From positions 1-64,000 of the forward strand of contig NZ_JONM01000006.1 of the NCBI RefSeq assembly GCF_000711875.1: DNA of 64,000 nt, written 5' to 3'. Below are positions 8,147 through 18,529 of this stretch, one piece after another; the stretch's first letter is position 1; every line of letters begins with the position of its first letter. The translations under genes were made by a program, and so were the position numbers. The notes beneath the pieces are model-generated. The model worked only from the letters and a program-made list of their open reading frames with translations. It did not search any database and was not told the origin of the DNA. The DNA is from Andreprevotia chitinilytica DSM 18519 (GTDB lineage Bacteria; Pseudomonadota; Gammaproteobacteria; Burkholderiales; Chitinibacteraceae).

Positions 8147-9122
8147 GGGTGGGTCTCCCGGCGTCGTCGAGCGGGAAGAAACAGCGTGCCGCGCCGTTGG
8201 GCGTGGCAAACAGTGTCGGGTGATCGCTGTGGCAGCGGTCTTGCACATAGGGGCAGCGCGGGCTTAGCAGGCAGCCGGTGGGCCGGTCGTACTGGCCCGG
8301 CACTACACCCGGCAGTGTTGCCAGTCGATCCGCACCTTTGCTGTGCTCGGGGATCGAGGCCAGCAGTGCTTGCGTATACGGGTGGCGCGGTGCGCTGAAG
8401 ATGCCCGGCACCTGGCTGGTTTCGACCACCTCGCCGGCGTACATCACTGCCACGCGGTGCGCCACTTCGGCGACCACGGCCAGATCGTGGGTAATCAGGA
8501 TCAGCGCCATGTCGTGCTGTTTTTGCAGGTTGACCAGCAATTCCATGATCTGCGCCTGCACCGTGACGTCGAGCGCCGTGGTCGGTTCATCGGCGATCAG
8601 CAGCTTCGGATTACAGGCCAGTGCCATGGCGATCATTACGCGCTGGCTCATGCCACCGGAGAGTTGATGCGGATAGGCCGCCAGCCGCGACGGGGCATCG
8701 GGAATCTCGACCATTTCCAGCAGTTGCTGGGCGCGTGCCTTGGCGGCTCGGCCAGACAAGCCCTGATGCAGCTTGAGCGTTTCCATCAGCTGCGCGCCGA
8801 CGGTGTAGGCCGGGTTCAGGCTGGAGAGCGCATCCTGAAAGATCATGGCGATGTCGCGACCGATGAGCTGGCGTTTGTCGCGCTCTTTCATCGTCAGCAC
8901 GTTCTTGCCGTCGAACTCGAGCGCATCGGCGTGCACGCGGCCGGGGGCGTCGATCAAGCCCATCAGTGCCAGCATGGTCACGCTCTTGCCGGAGCCGGAT
9001 TCACCGACGATGCCGACGATCTCGCCGCGTTCGATCGACAGGCTCACGCCCGTCACGGCGCGGAACGGGTTTTCCGAGCTGCCGAATTCGACGCTCAGGT
9101 TTTTCATATCAAGCAAGGCCAT
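8136..9122 (-). CDS. dppD: Dipeptide/oligopeptide ABC transporter ATPase, DppD type
   Basis: The protein has 328 residues. Walker A is GESGSGKS, the signature is [15 protein letters not shown], Walker B is [12 protein letters not shown], and the C-terminal cysteine motif is [11 protein letters not shown]. It pairs with DppF. The ATG at 9122 shares its A with the TAA stop of dppC (TAATG), a classic coupling junction. The frame is open upstream only because it overlaps dppC. Confidence 0.93.
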   Translation of the reverse strand: MALLDMKNLSVEFGSSENPFRAVTGVSLSIERGEIVGIVGESGSGKSVTMLALMGLIDAPGRVHADALEFDGKNVLTMKERDKRQLIGRDIAMIFQDALSSLNPAYTVGAQLMETLKLHQGLSGRAAKARAQQLLEMVEIPDAPSRLAAYPHQLSGGMSQRVMIAMALACNPKLLIADEPTTALDVTVQAQIMELLVNLQKQHDMALILITHDLAVVAEVAHRVAVMYAGEVVETSQVPGIFSAPRHPYTQALLASIPEHSKGADRLATLPGVVPGQYDRPTGCLLSPRCPYVQDRCHSDHPTLFATPNGAARCFFPLDDAGRPTHVQ

Positions 9123-10009
9123 TACGCGAGCCTCTTCAGTTTGGGGTCGAGCGCATCGCGCAGGCCGTCGCCCATCAGGTTGAGCGCCAGCACCGTGATC
9201 AGGATGGCGAGGCCGGGCATGGTGACGACCCACCACGCGCTCTGGATGTAGTCACGCGCGTTGGCGAGCATGGTGCCCCACTCCGGCAGCGGCGGTGGCG
9301 CACCAAGGCCCAGAAAGCCCAGCGCGGCGGCATCGAGAATGGCGGACGAAAAGCCGAGCGTGGCTTGCACGATCAGCGGGGCCATGCAGTTGGGCAGCAC
9401 GGTGTTGAACATCAGCCGCAGCTTGCCCGCGCCGGCCAGCCGCGAGGCAATGACGTAATCCTTGTTCAGCTCGGTCATGGCCGAAGCACGGGCGAGCCGC
9501 ACGTAGGACGGCAGGCCGACTACGGCGATCGCGAGCACGGTATTGCCCAGACCTGGCCCGAGCACGGCGACGATGGCGATGGCCAGCAGCAGGGACGGCA
9601 GCGCCAGCATGATGTCCATCAAACGCATGATGAAGCTGCCGATGGCGTTGGGGTAAAACGCCGCGATCAGGCCCAGCGCGACGCCGGGCAACAAGGACAG
9701 CAGCACCGAGACCGAGCCGATCATCAACGACAGCCGTGCGCCGTGCAGCAAGCGGCTGAAGATGTCGCGGCCGATTTCGTCGGTGCCCAGAATGAAGCGC
9801 CACGAGCCGTCGTGCGCCCAGGCCGGCGGCGTGAGCAGCGCATCGCGGTATTGCTCGGCCGGCGCGTGCGGGGCCACCAGCGGTGCGAATACGGCGGCGA
9901 AGACCAGCAGGGCGAAGTAGATCAAGGCCACCGTCGCGCCCTTGTTGGTGCGGAACGATTGCCAGAACTCTTTCAGCGGCGATGGGTAGGTCAGTGTGGG
10001 TTCAGTCAT
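9122..10009 (-). CDS. dppC: Dipeptide ABC transporter permease DppC
   Basis: The protein has 295 residues, with an N-terminal membrane helix (about 25-46) and five further helices. The [19 protein letters not shown] block and the EAA loop ([20 protein letters not shown]) contact the ATPases. It forms the inner-membrane channel with DppB. The dppB stop is two bases upstream of its start. Confidence 0.94.
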   Translation of the reverse strand: MTEPTLTYPSPLKEFWQSFRTNKGATVALIYFALLVFAAVFAPLVAPHAPAEQYRDALLTPPAWAHDGSWRFILGTDEIGRDIFSRLLHGARLSLMIGSVSVLLSLLPGVALGLIAAFYPNAIGSFIMRLMDIMLALPSLLLAIAIVAVLGPGLGNTVLAIAVVGLPSYVRLARASAMTELNKDYVIASRLAGAGKLRLMFNTVLPNCMAPLIVQATLGFSSAILDAAALGFLGLGAPPPLPEWGTMLANARDYIQSAWWVVTMPGLAILITVLALNLMGDGLRDALDPKLKRLA

Positions 10010-10011
10010 TG

Positions 10012-11022
<1,011 letters not shown>

Positions 11023-11124
11023 GGGTGGGAGTCTCCCGTGGGGTTTTGCGATCTGAATATGGCTTTCAGATCAAAATCGCAGAACCTTCAAAAACCGCAA
11101 GAATGTTGGACCAATAAAACCAAA

Positions 11125-11156
11125 CGGCCCACGTCGTTAGGTTACGACGTGGGCCG
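11125..11156. repeat. Stable hairpin between dppA and dppB, probable mRNA-stabilising or attenuating structure
   Basis: CGGCCCACGTCGT pairs perfectly with ACGACGTGGGCCG across a 6-base loop (13 bp). There is no T-run, so it is not a classical terminator. In peptide-transport operons a hairpin after the binding-protein gene commonly protects its mRNA and lowers downstream expression, giving excess DppA over the permease. That role is an inference here. Confidence 0.6.
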
Positions 11157-11217
11157 CTGGCTGCCCAAGAATCTGTTCAAAATCTGAATCGATCTGAACG
11201 GAGTTGGGCGGAAGGGG

Positions 11218-12816
11218 TTACTTCAGACCGACTCCGTAGAACGGGGTCAGACCAAACGGGCTGATCTTGAAGCCCTGTACATCCTTGCTCATCGGTTGGT
11301 ACCAGGTGGAGTGCGCGATCGGAGTGAACGGCACTTCCTTCTTGAAGATGACCTGCGCTTTTTCGTACAGCTTGGTGCGTTCAGCCTGCGACGGGGTGCT
11401 GCGAGCTTTCAGGATCAGTTCGTCGAACGATTTGTCGCACCAGCGCGAGTAGTTGTTGCCGCCGACTGCGGAGCAACCCAGGTTCACGCCCAGCCAGTTG
11501 TCCGGATCGCCATTGTCGCCGTTCCAGCCGATCAGGAGGGCATCGTGCTCGCCGGCCTTGGCACGCTTGAGGTATTCGCCCCATTCGTAGGTGGTGATCT
11601 TGGCCTTCACGCCGATCTTGGCCCAGTCGGACTGGATCATTTCAGCCATTACCTTGGCGTTCGGGTTGTACATGCGCTGCACCGGCATCGCCCACAGGGT
11701 GATCTCGAAGCCGTTCGGGAAGCCCGCCTTGGCGAGCAGGGCCTTGGCCTTGGCCGGGTCGACCGGCGCATCCTTGATGGCCTTGTTGTACGACCATTGC
11801 GTCGGCGGCATCGCGTTGACGGCGAGTTCGCCAGCGCCTTGATAGACCGCATCGATGATGGCCTTCTTGTTGATGGCCATATCGAGCGCCTGACGCACTT
11901 CGAGCTTGTCCAGCGGCTTGTGCTGTACGTTGTAGGCCACCCAGCCCACGTTGAAGCCGGCCTGGCTCGGCACGGCGAGGTTCTTGTCGGCCTGCAGCAG
12001 CTTGATGTCGGCCGGGCGCGGGTAAGCCATCACCTGGCATTCGCCCTTCTGCAGCTTTTGCACGCGGACCGAGGCATCCGGCGTGATGGCGAAGATCAGC
12101 TTGTCGAGCTTGACCTCACCCTTGCGCCAGTAAGCCGGGTTGGCGTCGTAGCGGATGTTGGCGTCTTTCTGATAGCTCTTGAACACGAACGGGCCAGTGC
12201 CGATCGGCTCCAGATTGATGTTGCCGGGCTTGCCGGCTTTCAGCAGCGCATCGGCGTATTCGGCGGACTGAACCGAGGCGAACGACATGGCCAGATTCTG
12301 GATGAAGGCCGGGTCGAGGCTCTTGAGCTTGATGCGGACGGTGTATGGATCGACCTTCTCGACCGCCGTGATGTTGGTATCCAGGCCCATGTCGGAGGCG
12401 TATGGGTAGTCGGTCGGTGCGGCCTTGTTGAACGGCAGGTTCTTGTCGATCAGGCGCTCGAAGGTGAAGACCACGTCATCGGCGTTGAAATCACGCGTCG
12501 GCTTGAAGTAGCTGGTGGTGTGGAACTTTACGCCCTTGCGCAGATTGAAGGTGTAAGTGAGGCCATCGGCGCTCACATCCCACTTCTCTGCCAGACCGGG
12601 ACGAACCTTGGTGCTGCCCGGCTCGAATTCGGTGAGGCGGTTGAAGACGGTTTCGGCGGAGACGTCGAAATCGGTGCCGGTGGTGAAACGGGCCGGGTCA
12701 AAACCCGCCGGGCTGCCTTCCGAGCAATAGATCAGTGTCTTGCCGGCGGCGGCGGCACTGCCTGCAGCCAGGGTAATGGCGGCGGCGAGTGCGAGGGTGC
12801 GTGGGGTGATTCGCAT
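11218..12816 (-). CDS. dppA: Periplasmic dipeptide-binding protein DppA
   Basis: The protein has 532 residues with a Sec signal peptide ending at about residue 24 (AAGSAAAA). The mature chain begins KTLIYCSEGSPAGFDPARF, as in DppA, and continues with the SBP_bac_5 fold, including GWNGDNGDPDNWLG near the peptide pocket. It captures dipeptides in the periplasm for DppBCDF. The ATG at 12816 is preceded by GGAGA at good spacing. An upstream in-frame ATG at 12843 lies within the leader repeats and is less likely. The leader carries four 24-25-base repeats (12827-12918) that end at the Shine-Dalgarno. Confidence 0.95.
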   Translation of the reverse strand: MRITPRTLALAAAITLAAGSAAAAGKTLIYCSEGSPAGFDPARFTTGTDFDVSAETVFNRLTEFEPGSTKVRPGLAEKWDVSADGLTYTFNLRKGVKFHTTSYFKPTRDFNADDVVFTFERLIDKNLPFNKAAPTDYPYASDMGLDTNITAVEKVDPYTVRIKLKSLDPAFIQNLAMSFASVQSAEYADALLKAGKPGNINLEPIGTGPFVFKSYQKDANIRYDANPAYWRKGEVKLDKLIFAITPDASVRVQKLQKGECQVMAYPRPADIKLLQADKNLAVPSQAGFNVGWVAYNVQHKPLDKLEVRQALDMAINKKAIIDAVYQGAGELAVNAMPPTQWSYNKAIKDAPVDPAKAKALLAKAGFPNGFEITLWAMPVQRMYNPNAKVMAEMIQSDWAKIGVKAKITTYEWGEYLKRAKAGEHDALLIGWNGDNGDPDNWLGVNLGCSAVGGNNYSRWCDKSFDELILKARSTPSQAERTKLYEKAQVIFKKEVPFTPIAHSTWYQPMSKDVQGFKISPFGLTPFYGVGLK

Positions 12817-12826
12817 TGAAAATCTC

Positions 12827-12918
12827 CATCCGTGCATGAGCACTTTGTTTCATCCGTGCGTGAGCACTTGAGTTTGGTCTGTGCGCGAGCACTGGTTCCA
12901 ATCCGTGCATGAGCACTT
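12827..12918 (-). promoter_or_regulatory. Four phased repeats in the dppA leader (GTGC-N4-GCAC units)
   Basis: On the minus strand the unit AGTGCTCRYGCACGGAT recurs four times. The 12-base cores are at 12832-12843, 12856-12867, 12881-12892 and 12905-12916, a spacing of 24, 25 and 24 bases. Each core can form a GUGC/GCAC tetraloop hairpin in RNA or act as a small dimer operator in DNA. Two units carry CACGGATG, matching the CsrA/RsmA consensus CANGGANG. One carries CACGGATT, and one is degenerate (CACAGACC). The last unit touches the dppA Shine-Dalgarno. Confidence 0.7.
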
Positions 12919-13287
12919 GTTTAAGGGCTGCTGACACAATCTAGCGTAGTGCTGTTGGCGAACGAGCACAATCCAGACAGCTGATTGCATTGTCATGCAG
13001 CGATCAGCGCCGGATGCTATGGGGCGCGCGCCAGAGCGCGGGATCGGGAAATACCCGTATCTGCCTGCTAGGTGTTGCAGGGCGGCTACAGTGGCCGGCC
13101 AAGCGGTTGTTTTTATCCACTTGGCATTCTCGGCTTGCTGACGTAAGTTGCGCTGGCTACGGTATACATAGGCTCTATCGGTCTGTTTGTTTTGCGTATT
13201 GCGCAGCCGTGAAACAAATCGCAGCGGGGCTTCGCTTGCCATCCACCCAAATGACGAGATTTAAACGTCGATTAGAACCTGATCTGG
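12919..13287. other. Intergenic region between dppA and the HDOD gene
   Basis: These 369 bases separate the divergent dppA and HDOD genes. I see no gene and no clear terminator. The dppA promoter should lie in the left part, beyond the phased repeats. The open frame on the minus strand here has poor codon use and no recognisable features. Confidence 0.5.
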
Positions 13288-14313
13288 ATGAAGCTCTCAC
13301 CTCCCATCCGCCCTTTGCTTGAACCCATATGGCGATCCGACCGGAGCTGGGTTGGCTTGCGCCTTCATGCCGATCCGGCGGTGCTGCCGCGGCTGGCCGA
13401 GGCGCTGGCGGCCGAGCCGGCGCTGGCTGATCTGCCCTTGCTCTATCCGGTGGAAGGCATGCCGCTCACGCCGCTGCCCGGCAAGTTGATGTGGCTCTGT
13501 AGTCCGGGTACTGATCCGGTGCCCGAGCATGCCGTTGCCGAGATGGCATCGATCGACGAATTCCCTCCCGCCGGCCCGGTGTTTTTCAGCGGTATCCATA
13601 CGCCTTCCGAATTGGCCGTGCTGCCAACTGGCGCATGGTGTTGCGGTGCGTGGCCCACGGTGGCCAGCGCGCGCGGCAGCAAACCACGGCCGGCGCAGCC
13701 GGTGCTGCTGGAGTTATTGGGCCTGATCGCCCGCGATGCCGATTCCCCCGATATCGAAGCCGTGTTCGCCAAGGCGCCGCAGCTCTCGGTCAGCTTGTTG
13801 AAGCTGGTGAATTCGGTTGCGATCAGTGGCGTGACCAAGGCGGGCAGTTTGCGGCAGGCGATCACCGTCCTGGGCCGACGCCAGCTGCAGCGCTGGTTGC
13901 AGCTATTGATGTATGCCGAGCAGTTCGGCCCCGGTGAAATGATGCCGCCGCTGCTGGTCGTTGCCGCTTTGCGTGCCCGCCGGCTGGAAAACTGGGCCAG
14001 GGCGGGCTGGCTCACCGGCTGCCCGGCGGAGAGCGCTTTCTTTACCGGCATGCTGTCTTGCCTGGATTGCCTGTTTGGCATGCCGATGGCCGATCTGCTG
14101 GCCCCGCTGCCGTTGCCGGACGATGTGGTCGCGGCGCTGACGGTGGGTAAGGGCGAGCTGGGGCAGGCATTGGCGCGCATCGTCAAGCTGGAGCATGGCG
14201 TCACCGCCGATTTCGATTACTGGCCGAATCAATGCGCCTGGTCCGCCTGGGTGGAGGCCGAGGTCGATGCCGTCGCGTGGACACGCCGGCTGTTCAGCAT
14301 GGTGGCAACGTAA
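13288..14313 (+). CDS. HDOD-domain signalling protein
   Basis: The protein has 341 residues. An N-terminal region of about 130 residues is unassigned, possibly a shrunken EAL-like domain as in CdgJ/YuxH-type proteins. It is followed by an HDOD domain (about 140-310) with VLLELLGLIARDAD, SVSLLKLVNSVA and SLRQAITVLGRRQLQRWLQLL. HDOD is a catalytically dead relative of HD-GYP phosphodiesterases, used for protein interaction in motility and c-di-GMP control. The stop codon overlaps the next gene's ATG (TAATG), so it is co-translated with a GGDEF-EAL protein and probably works with it. Confidence 0.82.
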   Translation: MKLSPPIRPLLEPIWRSDRSWVGLRLHADPAVLPRLAEALAAEPALADLPLLYPVEGMPLTPLPGKLMWLCSPGTDPVPEHAVAEMASIDEFPPAGPVFFSGIHTPSELAVLPTGAWCCGAWPTVASARGSKPRPAQPVLLELLGLIARDADSPDIEAVFAKAPQLSVSLLKLVNSVAISGVTKAGSLRQAITVLGRRQLQRWLQLLMYAEQFGPGEMMPPLLVVAALRARRLENWARAGWLTGCPAESAFFTGMLSCLDCLFGMPMADLLAPLPLPDDVVAALTVGKGELGQALARIVKLEHGVTADFDYWPNQCAWSAWVEAEVDAVAWTRRLFSMVAT

Positions 14314-16373
14314 TGGCCCTGCCTCCCGACCTATCCGCCAACCATCTGCCGCAGTCCTTGCTGGGTGCGATCGATGCCTCTTTGCTCACGCTGGATCTGG
14401 ATGGCTACATCACCGGCTGGAGCCGTGGTGCGGAGCGGTTGTTCGGCTATACGCCGCATGAGGTGATCGGCAAGCACATCCTGCTGCTCTACGCCGATGA
14501 AGGCGAGCGCGAGGCCGAGCTGCTGAACACGGTGCTCAAGCATGGCCGGGGTGAAATGGAAGTGCTGCGGCGGCGCAAGAGCGGCGAGGCGTTCTGGGCC
14601 AATCTGCACCTGTCGCTCGCCCGCGATGCCAGCGGCACGCCGCTCTACATCATCGGCTACGTGCGCGACATCACCGATCGCTTGGCGGCCGAGGAAAAGA
14701 ACCGCCTGTACGGGCTGATCTTCGAGAAGGCCAACGATGCCATCGTGGTGGTGAACGCCGAGCGCGAAATCGTGCTGGTCAACCATGCCTTCGAGCAGAT
14801 CACCGGTTTCCATGTGACCGAGGCAATCGGGAAAACGCCGCGTTTCCTGCGCAGCGAAAAAATCAACCCGCGCACGCAGGCCGAGCTGGATGCGGCGCTG
14901 GCCACCGTCGGCCACTGGGAGGGCGAAGTCTCTGATCGTCGCGCTTCCGGCGACGAATATCCGGTTTGGCTCAATGTCACTGCCGTGCATAACGATCGGG
15001 GGGAGCTGACTCATTACCTGGCGGTGTTCACCGATCTGACCGAGCGCCGCGCCGCCGAAGCGCAAATCCACCGGCTGGCGTATTACGACACGCTCACCAC
15101 GCTGCCGAACCGGGCACTGTTGTTCATCCTGATCGAGCAGGCGCTGGCCGAGGCGCGGCGCTATCGCCGCCACGGCGCGATCCTGTGCTTCAACATTGCC
15201 GGCTTCAAGGACGTCAACGATTCCTTCGGCCACGCCAGCGCGGATCGGCTGCTGGCCGAGATCGCCGGGCGCATCAAGGCCTGCCTGCGCGAAGAAGACG
15301 TGGTATCGCGCTTTGGCGGTGACGAGTTCTATATCGCGCTGTTCGATGTGCAACAGCGTGAAGACGCCACCATCGTGGCCGAGCGGATCTTGCGGGCGAT
15401 CGACGAGCCCTTCGTCATCGATTTCCACGGTGTCGGCACCGATGTAGCGCTGTTGGCCAATATCGGCATCAGCGTCTATCCGGATGACGGGCTGGATGCG
15501 GAAAAACTGATCAATCAGGCATCGGTCGCGATGTCCCGCGCCAAGCAGGGCAACCACGCGCACCTGTTCTATTCGAACGAGATGAACCGGCGCTCGCTGG
15601 AACGGCTCAAGCTGGAAACCGATTTGCGTTTTGCACTGGAGCGCAACGAATTCGAGCTGTTCTATCAACCGCAGATCGATCTGGCGACGGGGGAGATCGT
15701 CGGGGCCGAAGCGTTGTTGCGTTGGCAGCATCCGGTCAAAGGCTATGTGTCGCCCATCGAGTTCATTCCCTTTGCCGAGGAAACCGGGTTGATCGTGCCG
15801 ATTGGTGCTTGGGTGGTGCAGGAAGCGCTACGGCAATTGACGGTCTGGGATCGCGACGGGATTTATCTGGAACGGCTGGCGATCAATGTCTCCGGCCTGC
15901 AGTTCCGGCCGGGTTTTACCGAGTCGCTCACCAAGCAGATGCTGGAGCACAAGGTGAAGCCGGGCCGGCTGGAGCTGGAAATGACCGAGACGGTGCTGAT
16001 GCGGCACAACGAGCGCTTGCAGGCCATGTTGGCCAGTCTGCGCGAGGCCGGCTGCAGCTTTGCGCTCGACGACTTCGGCACCGGCTATTGCAACCTGACC
16101 TACCTGCAGCAATTCGCCATCGACTTCCTGAAAATCGACCGCTCTTTCATCAGCAACGTGCCCGGCACGCGCCGCGATGAGGCGATCGTCCGCTCGATCA
16201 TCGACATCGCCAACAACCTTGGCCTGGATGTGATCGCCGAAGGGGTCGAGACCGCGGAACAGGCGCGTTTCCTGCGCATGCTCGGCTGCTCGCTTGCCCA
16301 AGGGTTCTACTACTACCGGCCGCTGCCTGAGGCGGAGTTCACGCCGCTGCTGACAGTAAAAACCCCCGTCTGA
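14313..16373 (+). CDS. PAS-PAS-GGDEF-EAL bifunctional c-di-GMP turnover protein
   Basis: The protein has 686 residues and is cytosolic. Two PAS sensor domains (about 10-135 and 135-260, each followed by a PAC-like DITDR or DLTER end) precede a GGDEF domain with intact RFGGDEF (335-339) and an EAL domain with intact GAEALLRW (EAL at 466-468) and DDFGTGY. Both diguanylate cyclase and phosphodiesterase activities are possible, and PAS sensing of redox or a ligand would choose between them. The ATG at 14313 overlaps the HDOD stop. An earlier in-frame ATG lies inside the HDOD gene. The stop codon sits in the loop of the terminator at 16358-16389. Confidence 0.93.
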   Translation: MALPPDLSANHLPQSLLGAIDASLLTLDLDGYITGWSRGAERLFGYTPHEVIGKHILLLYADEGEREAELLNTVLKHGRGEMEVLRRRKSGEAFWANLHLSLARDASGTPLYIIGYVRDITDRLAAEEKNRLYGLIFEKANDAIVVVNAEREIVLVNHAFEQITGFHVTEAIGKTPRFLRSEKINPRTQAELDAALATVGHWEGEVSDRRASGDEYPVWLNVTAVHNDRGELTHYLAVFTDLTERRAAEAQIHRLAYYDTLTTLPNRALLFILIEQALAEARRYRRHGAILCFNIAGFKDVNDSFGHASADRLLAEIAGRIKACLREEDVVSRFGGDEFYIALFDVQQREDATIVAERILRAIDEPFVIDFHGVGTDVALLANIGISVYPDDGLDAEKLINQASVAMSRAKQGNHAHLFYSNEMNRRSLERLKLETDLRFALERNEFELFYQPQIDLATGEIVGAEALLRWQHPVKGYVSPIEFIPFAEETGLIVPIGAWVVQEALRQLTVWDRDGIYLERLAINVSGLQFRPGFTESLTKQMLEHKVKPGRLELEMTETVLMRHNERLQAMLASLREAGCSFALDDFGTGYCNLTYLQQFAIDFLKIDRSFISNVPGTRRDEAIVRSIIDIANNLGLDVIAEGVETAEQARFLRMLGCSLAQGFYYYRPLPEAEFTPLLTVKTPV

Positions 16374-16389
16374 GTGACGGGGGTTTTTT
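16358..16389. terminator. Bidirectional terminator between GGDEF-EAL and the small basic protein gene
   Basis: AAAAACCCCCGTC pairs with GACGGGGGTTTTT, and the loop contains the plus-strand stop codon. T-runs on both strands let it end both convergent transcripts. Confidence 0.88.
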
Positions 16390-16434
16390 GATCCGGGATT
16401 GCTGATCCGGCTCGGGCGAAAGCTAGCTTACAGC

Positions 16435-16689
16435 TTAGACCGCTTTCTTGTGCTTCTTGTGCTTCTTGGCTTGTGCCTTGGTAGCTGCCGCCTTGTGGTG
16501 CTTCTTGTGATGCTTCTTCGCTTGTGCCTTGGTCGCGTCGGATGCCTTCTTGTGATGCGCTTTCTTGTGGGCAGCCTTGTGGTGGGTTGCAGCCGGTGCG
16601 GAAGCAGCAGCGTCGGCGGCGAAGGCCGAACCAGTCAGCATCAGGCCGGAAGCAGCGAGGGCGAGCACAATCTTGCGAACGATATTCAT
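16435..16689 (-). CDS. Small secreted Lys/His/Ala-rich protein, acid-shock (Asr)-like composition
   Basis: The protein has 84 residues. A clear signal peptide (about 1-25, ending GSAFA) is followed by a mature part that is almost entirely Ala, Lys and His in repeats such as AHKKAHHKK and TKAQAKKH. The composition resembles enterobacterial acid-shock protein Asr, which is periplasmic and intrinsically disordered, but low-complexity similarity does not prove homology. Possible roles are proton or metal buffering, chaperoning, or nucleic acid or LPS binding. An AAGGAG site precedes the ATG. It is monocistronic and shares a bidirectional terminator with the convergent c-di-GMP gene. Confidence 0.7.
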   Translation of the reverse strand: MNIVRKIVLALAASGLMLTGSAFAADAAASAPAATHHKAAHKKAHHKKASDATKAQAKKHHKKHHKAAATKAQAKKHKKHKKAV

Positions 16690-16966
16690 GGTGTTGCTCC
16701 TTGGGCGGTTGTTGCCGGGTCAATTGCCCGGTCAGCGATTTCAGAATCGCACTCGTATCTTACGTTGTCTGTGAGGCTTCGTGCGTTCATGTAACAGTTC
16801 GTGCGAGGTAAATGACACGGTCAACCGTTGATTTTTGTTGACGTTCCTTCGCGATGCACGCGAAACATCCTATCAACACCAGCCAGCCTAGCCAACTACC
16901 TTCGTCATTTTATAGTCAGCCGCTGAGCGGTTAGAAAAAACCGCCCGGCGGTGGAACCACGACGGG

Positions 16967-17950
16967 TTACTGCTGTTCCTGCGTGCATTGGGTGTTGCTG
17001 ATGCGCGACGGCAGCACATCCTGCGCAAAGTACAGCGGCCGGCCCTTGGTCTCGTTGAAGATGCGGCCGAGGTATTCGCCCAGCACGCCAATGAACAGCA
17101 GCTGCACGCCGCCCAGGAACAGAATGGTGACCATCATCGACGGATAGCCGCGCACCACATCGCCGTAGATCAGCTTCTTGCCGACGATGTAGCAAATCTC
17201 GGCAAAGGAGAATGCGGCAATGAACAGGCCGAGATAGGTGGCGATCTTGAGTGGCGCGATGGTGAACGAGGTGATGCCTTCCAGCGCGAAGTTCCACAGC
17301 TTCCAGTAGTTGAACTTGGTCTCGCCGGCGGCACGCGGGTCGCGGCGGTATTCGATGGCCTTGGTCTTGAAGCCGACCCAGGCGAACAGGCCCTTCATGA
17401 AGCGGTGCTGCTCGCGCAGTTGCAGCAGCGCATCGACCGAGCGGCGGCTCATCAGGCGGAAGTCGCCGGTGTCTTGCGGGATCGAGACGCGGCTGGTTTT
17501 CTTCATCAGCTTGTAGAACGCGCTGGCGGTGGCCTTCTTGAGCCAGGTTTCGCCATCACGCTGGGTGCGCTTGGCGTAGACCACGTCGTAGCCGTTCTCC
17601 CACTCGCGCACCATGTCCATGATCAGCTCGGGCGGGTCTTGCAGGTCGGCATCGATGATCACCACCGCATCGCCACGGGCATGGTCGAAGCCCGCCGTCA
17701 TGGCGATTTCCTTGCCGAAATTGCGCGACAGGTTCACGCCGGCCACTCGCGGGTCGGTGTCGCACAGGCGCTCGATGATGTCCTGCGTGCGGTCACGGCT
17801 GCCGTCGTTGACGAAGATCATTTCGCAGCGATAGTTCGGCAACGCGTCGAACAACGCGCTCATGCGGGTGTGGAAGATCTCCAGCACCGCCTCTTCGTTG
17901 TAGGCGGGCACGACAACGCTCAAGAGTTTCTTGTCTACCGCTTTATCCAT
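16967..17950 (-). CDS. GtrB/DPM1-like polyprenyl-phosphate glycosyltransferase (GT2)
   Basis: The protein has 327 residues. The GT2 catalytic domain begins SVVVPAYNEEAVLE, with FVNDGSRDRT, the DADLQDPPELI metal site and a QHRFMKGLFAW segment. Two C-terminal membrane helices follow (about 230-255 and 270-295). This architecture transfers a sugar from a nucleotide donor to undecaprenyl phosphate at the cytoplasmic face. It overlaps the upstream gtrA-like gene by 8 bases, and the two DUF2298 genes lie upstream on the same strand. Which sugar is used is unknown. Confidence 0.88.
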   Translation of the reverse strand: MDKAVDKKLLSVVVPAYNEEAVLEIFHTRMSALFDALPNYRCEMIFVNDGSRDRTQDIIERLCDTDPRVAGVNLSRNFGKEIAMTAGFDHARGDAVVIIDADLQDPPELIMDMVREWENGYDVVYAKRTQRDGETWLKKATASAFYKLMKKTSRVSIPQDTGDFRLMSRRSVDALLQLREQHRFMKGLFAWVGFKTKAIEYRRDPRAAGETKFNYWKLWNFALEGITSFTIAPLKIATYLGLFIAAFSFAEICYIVGKKLIYGDVVRGYPSMMVTILFLGGVQLLFIGVLGEYLGRIFNETKGRPLYFAQDVLPSRISNTQCTQEQQ

Positions 17951-18350
17951 GGTGGTGCTCCCTGAACGCCCAGAACCGGCTGCCGCCGAAATTCCAGATC
18001 AGACCGATGCCGGTGGTAATGACTTGGGCCACCCAGTGATTCCAGCCCAAGTGGTTGACGAACAAGGTCATCAGCCCGGTGTTGAGACACCAGCCGATGC
18101 CGACGATGGTGAAGTACTTGGCGGCGGCCTCGGAGTGCGACTTGCCGCTCTTGAAGGTGAAGAAATAATTGAGCACGTAGTTGGCGAACGCGCCCAGCAC
18201 ATAACCCAGCGCGGATGTCACCGCCGCGGCAAAGCCCAGCCAGTCCGTGCCCAGCAGGATGGTCAGATATTGCACGCCGGTGCCGACAAGGCCGACGGCG
18301 GCGAACTGGATGAATTGCTTGGACATCGGGTGCTGCAAGACGCGTTTCAT
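17943..18350 (-). CDS. GtrA-family membrane protein (putative polyprenyl-phosphate-sugar flippase)
   Basis: The protein has 135 residues and four membrane helices, with the family start FIQFAAVGLVGTGVQYLTI and the NYVLNYFFTFKS motif. GtrA proteins are thought to flip undecaprenyl-phosphate-linked sugar to the periplasm for a GT-C transferase. It is translationally coupled to the GT2 gene downstream (8-base overlap). The periplasmic transferase partner could be one or both DUF2298 proteins just upstream. Confidence 0.87.
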   Translation of the reverse strand: MKRVLQHPMSKQFIQFAAVGLVGTGVQYLTILLGTDWLGFAAAVTSALGYVLGAFANYVLNYFFTFKSGKSHSEAAAKYFTIVGIGWCLNTGLMTLFVNHLGWNHWVAQVITTGIGLIWNFGGSRFWAFREHHHG

Positions 18351-18379
18351 GGGTAACTCGTTTCAATTCATCAAAAACA

Positions 18380-18509
18380 CCGTAGGGCGGGTTAGCAGTC
18401 GGCGTGCGACGTTTACGTCGCTCCGCGACAGTGCGTAACCCGCCGCATGCTTGGCATGCCACGGTAAGTCCGCCGGGTTACGACGCTAAGCGTCTAACCC
18501 GCCCTACGG
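18380..18509. repeat. 130-base inverted-repeat element with 16-bp perfect ends
   Basis: CCGTAGGGCGGGTTAG at 18380-18395 is the exact reverse complement of 18494-18509. Nested smaller palindromes lie inside (for example CGACGTTTACGTCG). It looks like a REP/MITE-type element. A shrunken relative lies at 291-327. It separates the first DUF2298 gene from the gtrAB-like pair. Confidence 0.8.
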
Positions 18510-18529
18510 TTATGTCGGTTTTATCGTTT

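Noticed and set aside
11296-12819. 507-codon plus-strand frame opposite dppA
   Set aside because: A shadow of a high-GC gene. DppA shows a signal peptide and family motifs, and the shadow shows none.
12827-12918. CRISPR array
   Set aside because: Repeats are only about 17 bases, the unit is 24-25 bases, there are just four, and there are no cas genes.
14331-15731. 466-codon minus-strand frame opposite the PAS-GGDEF-EAL gene
   Set aside because: Antisense shadow with no recognisable domain.
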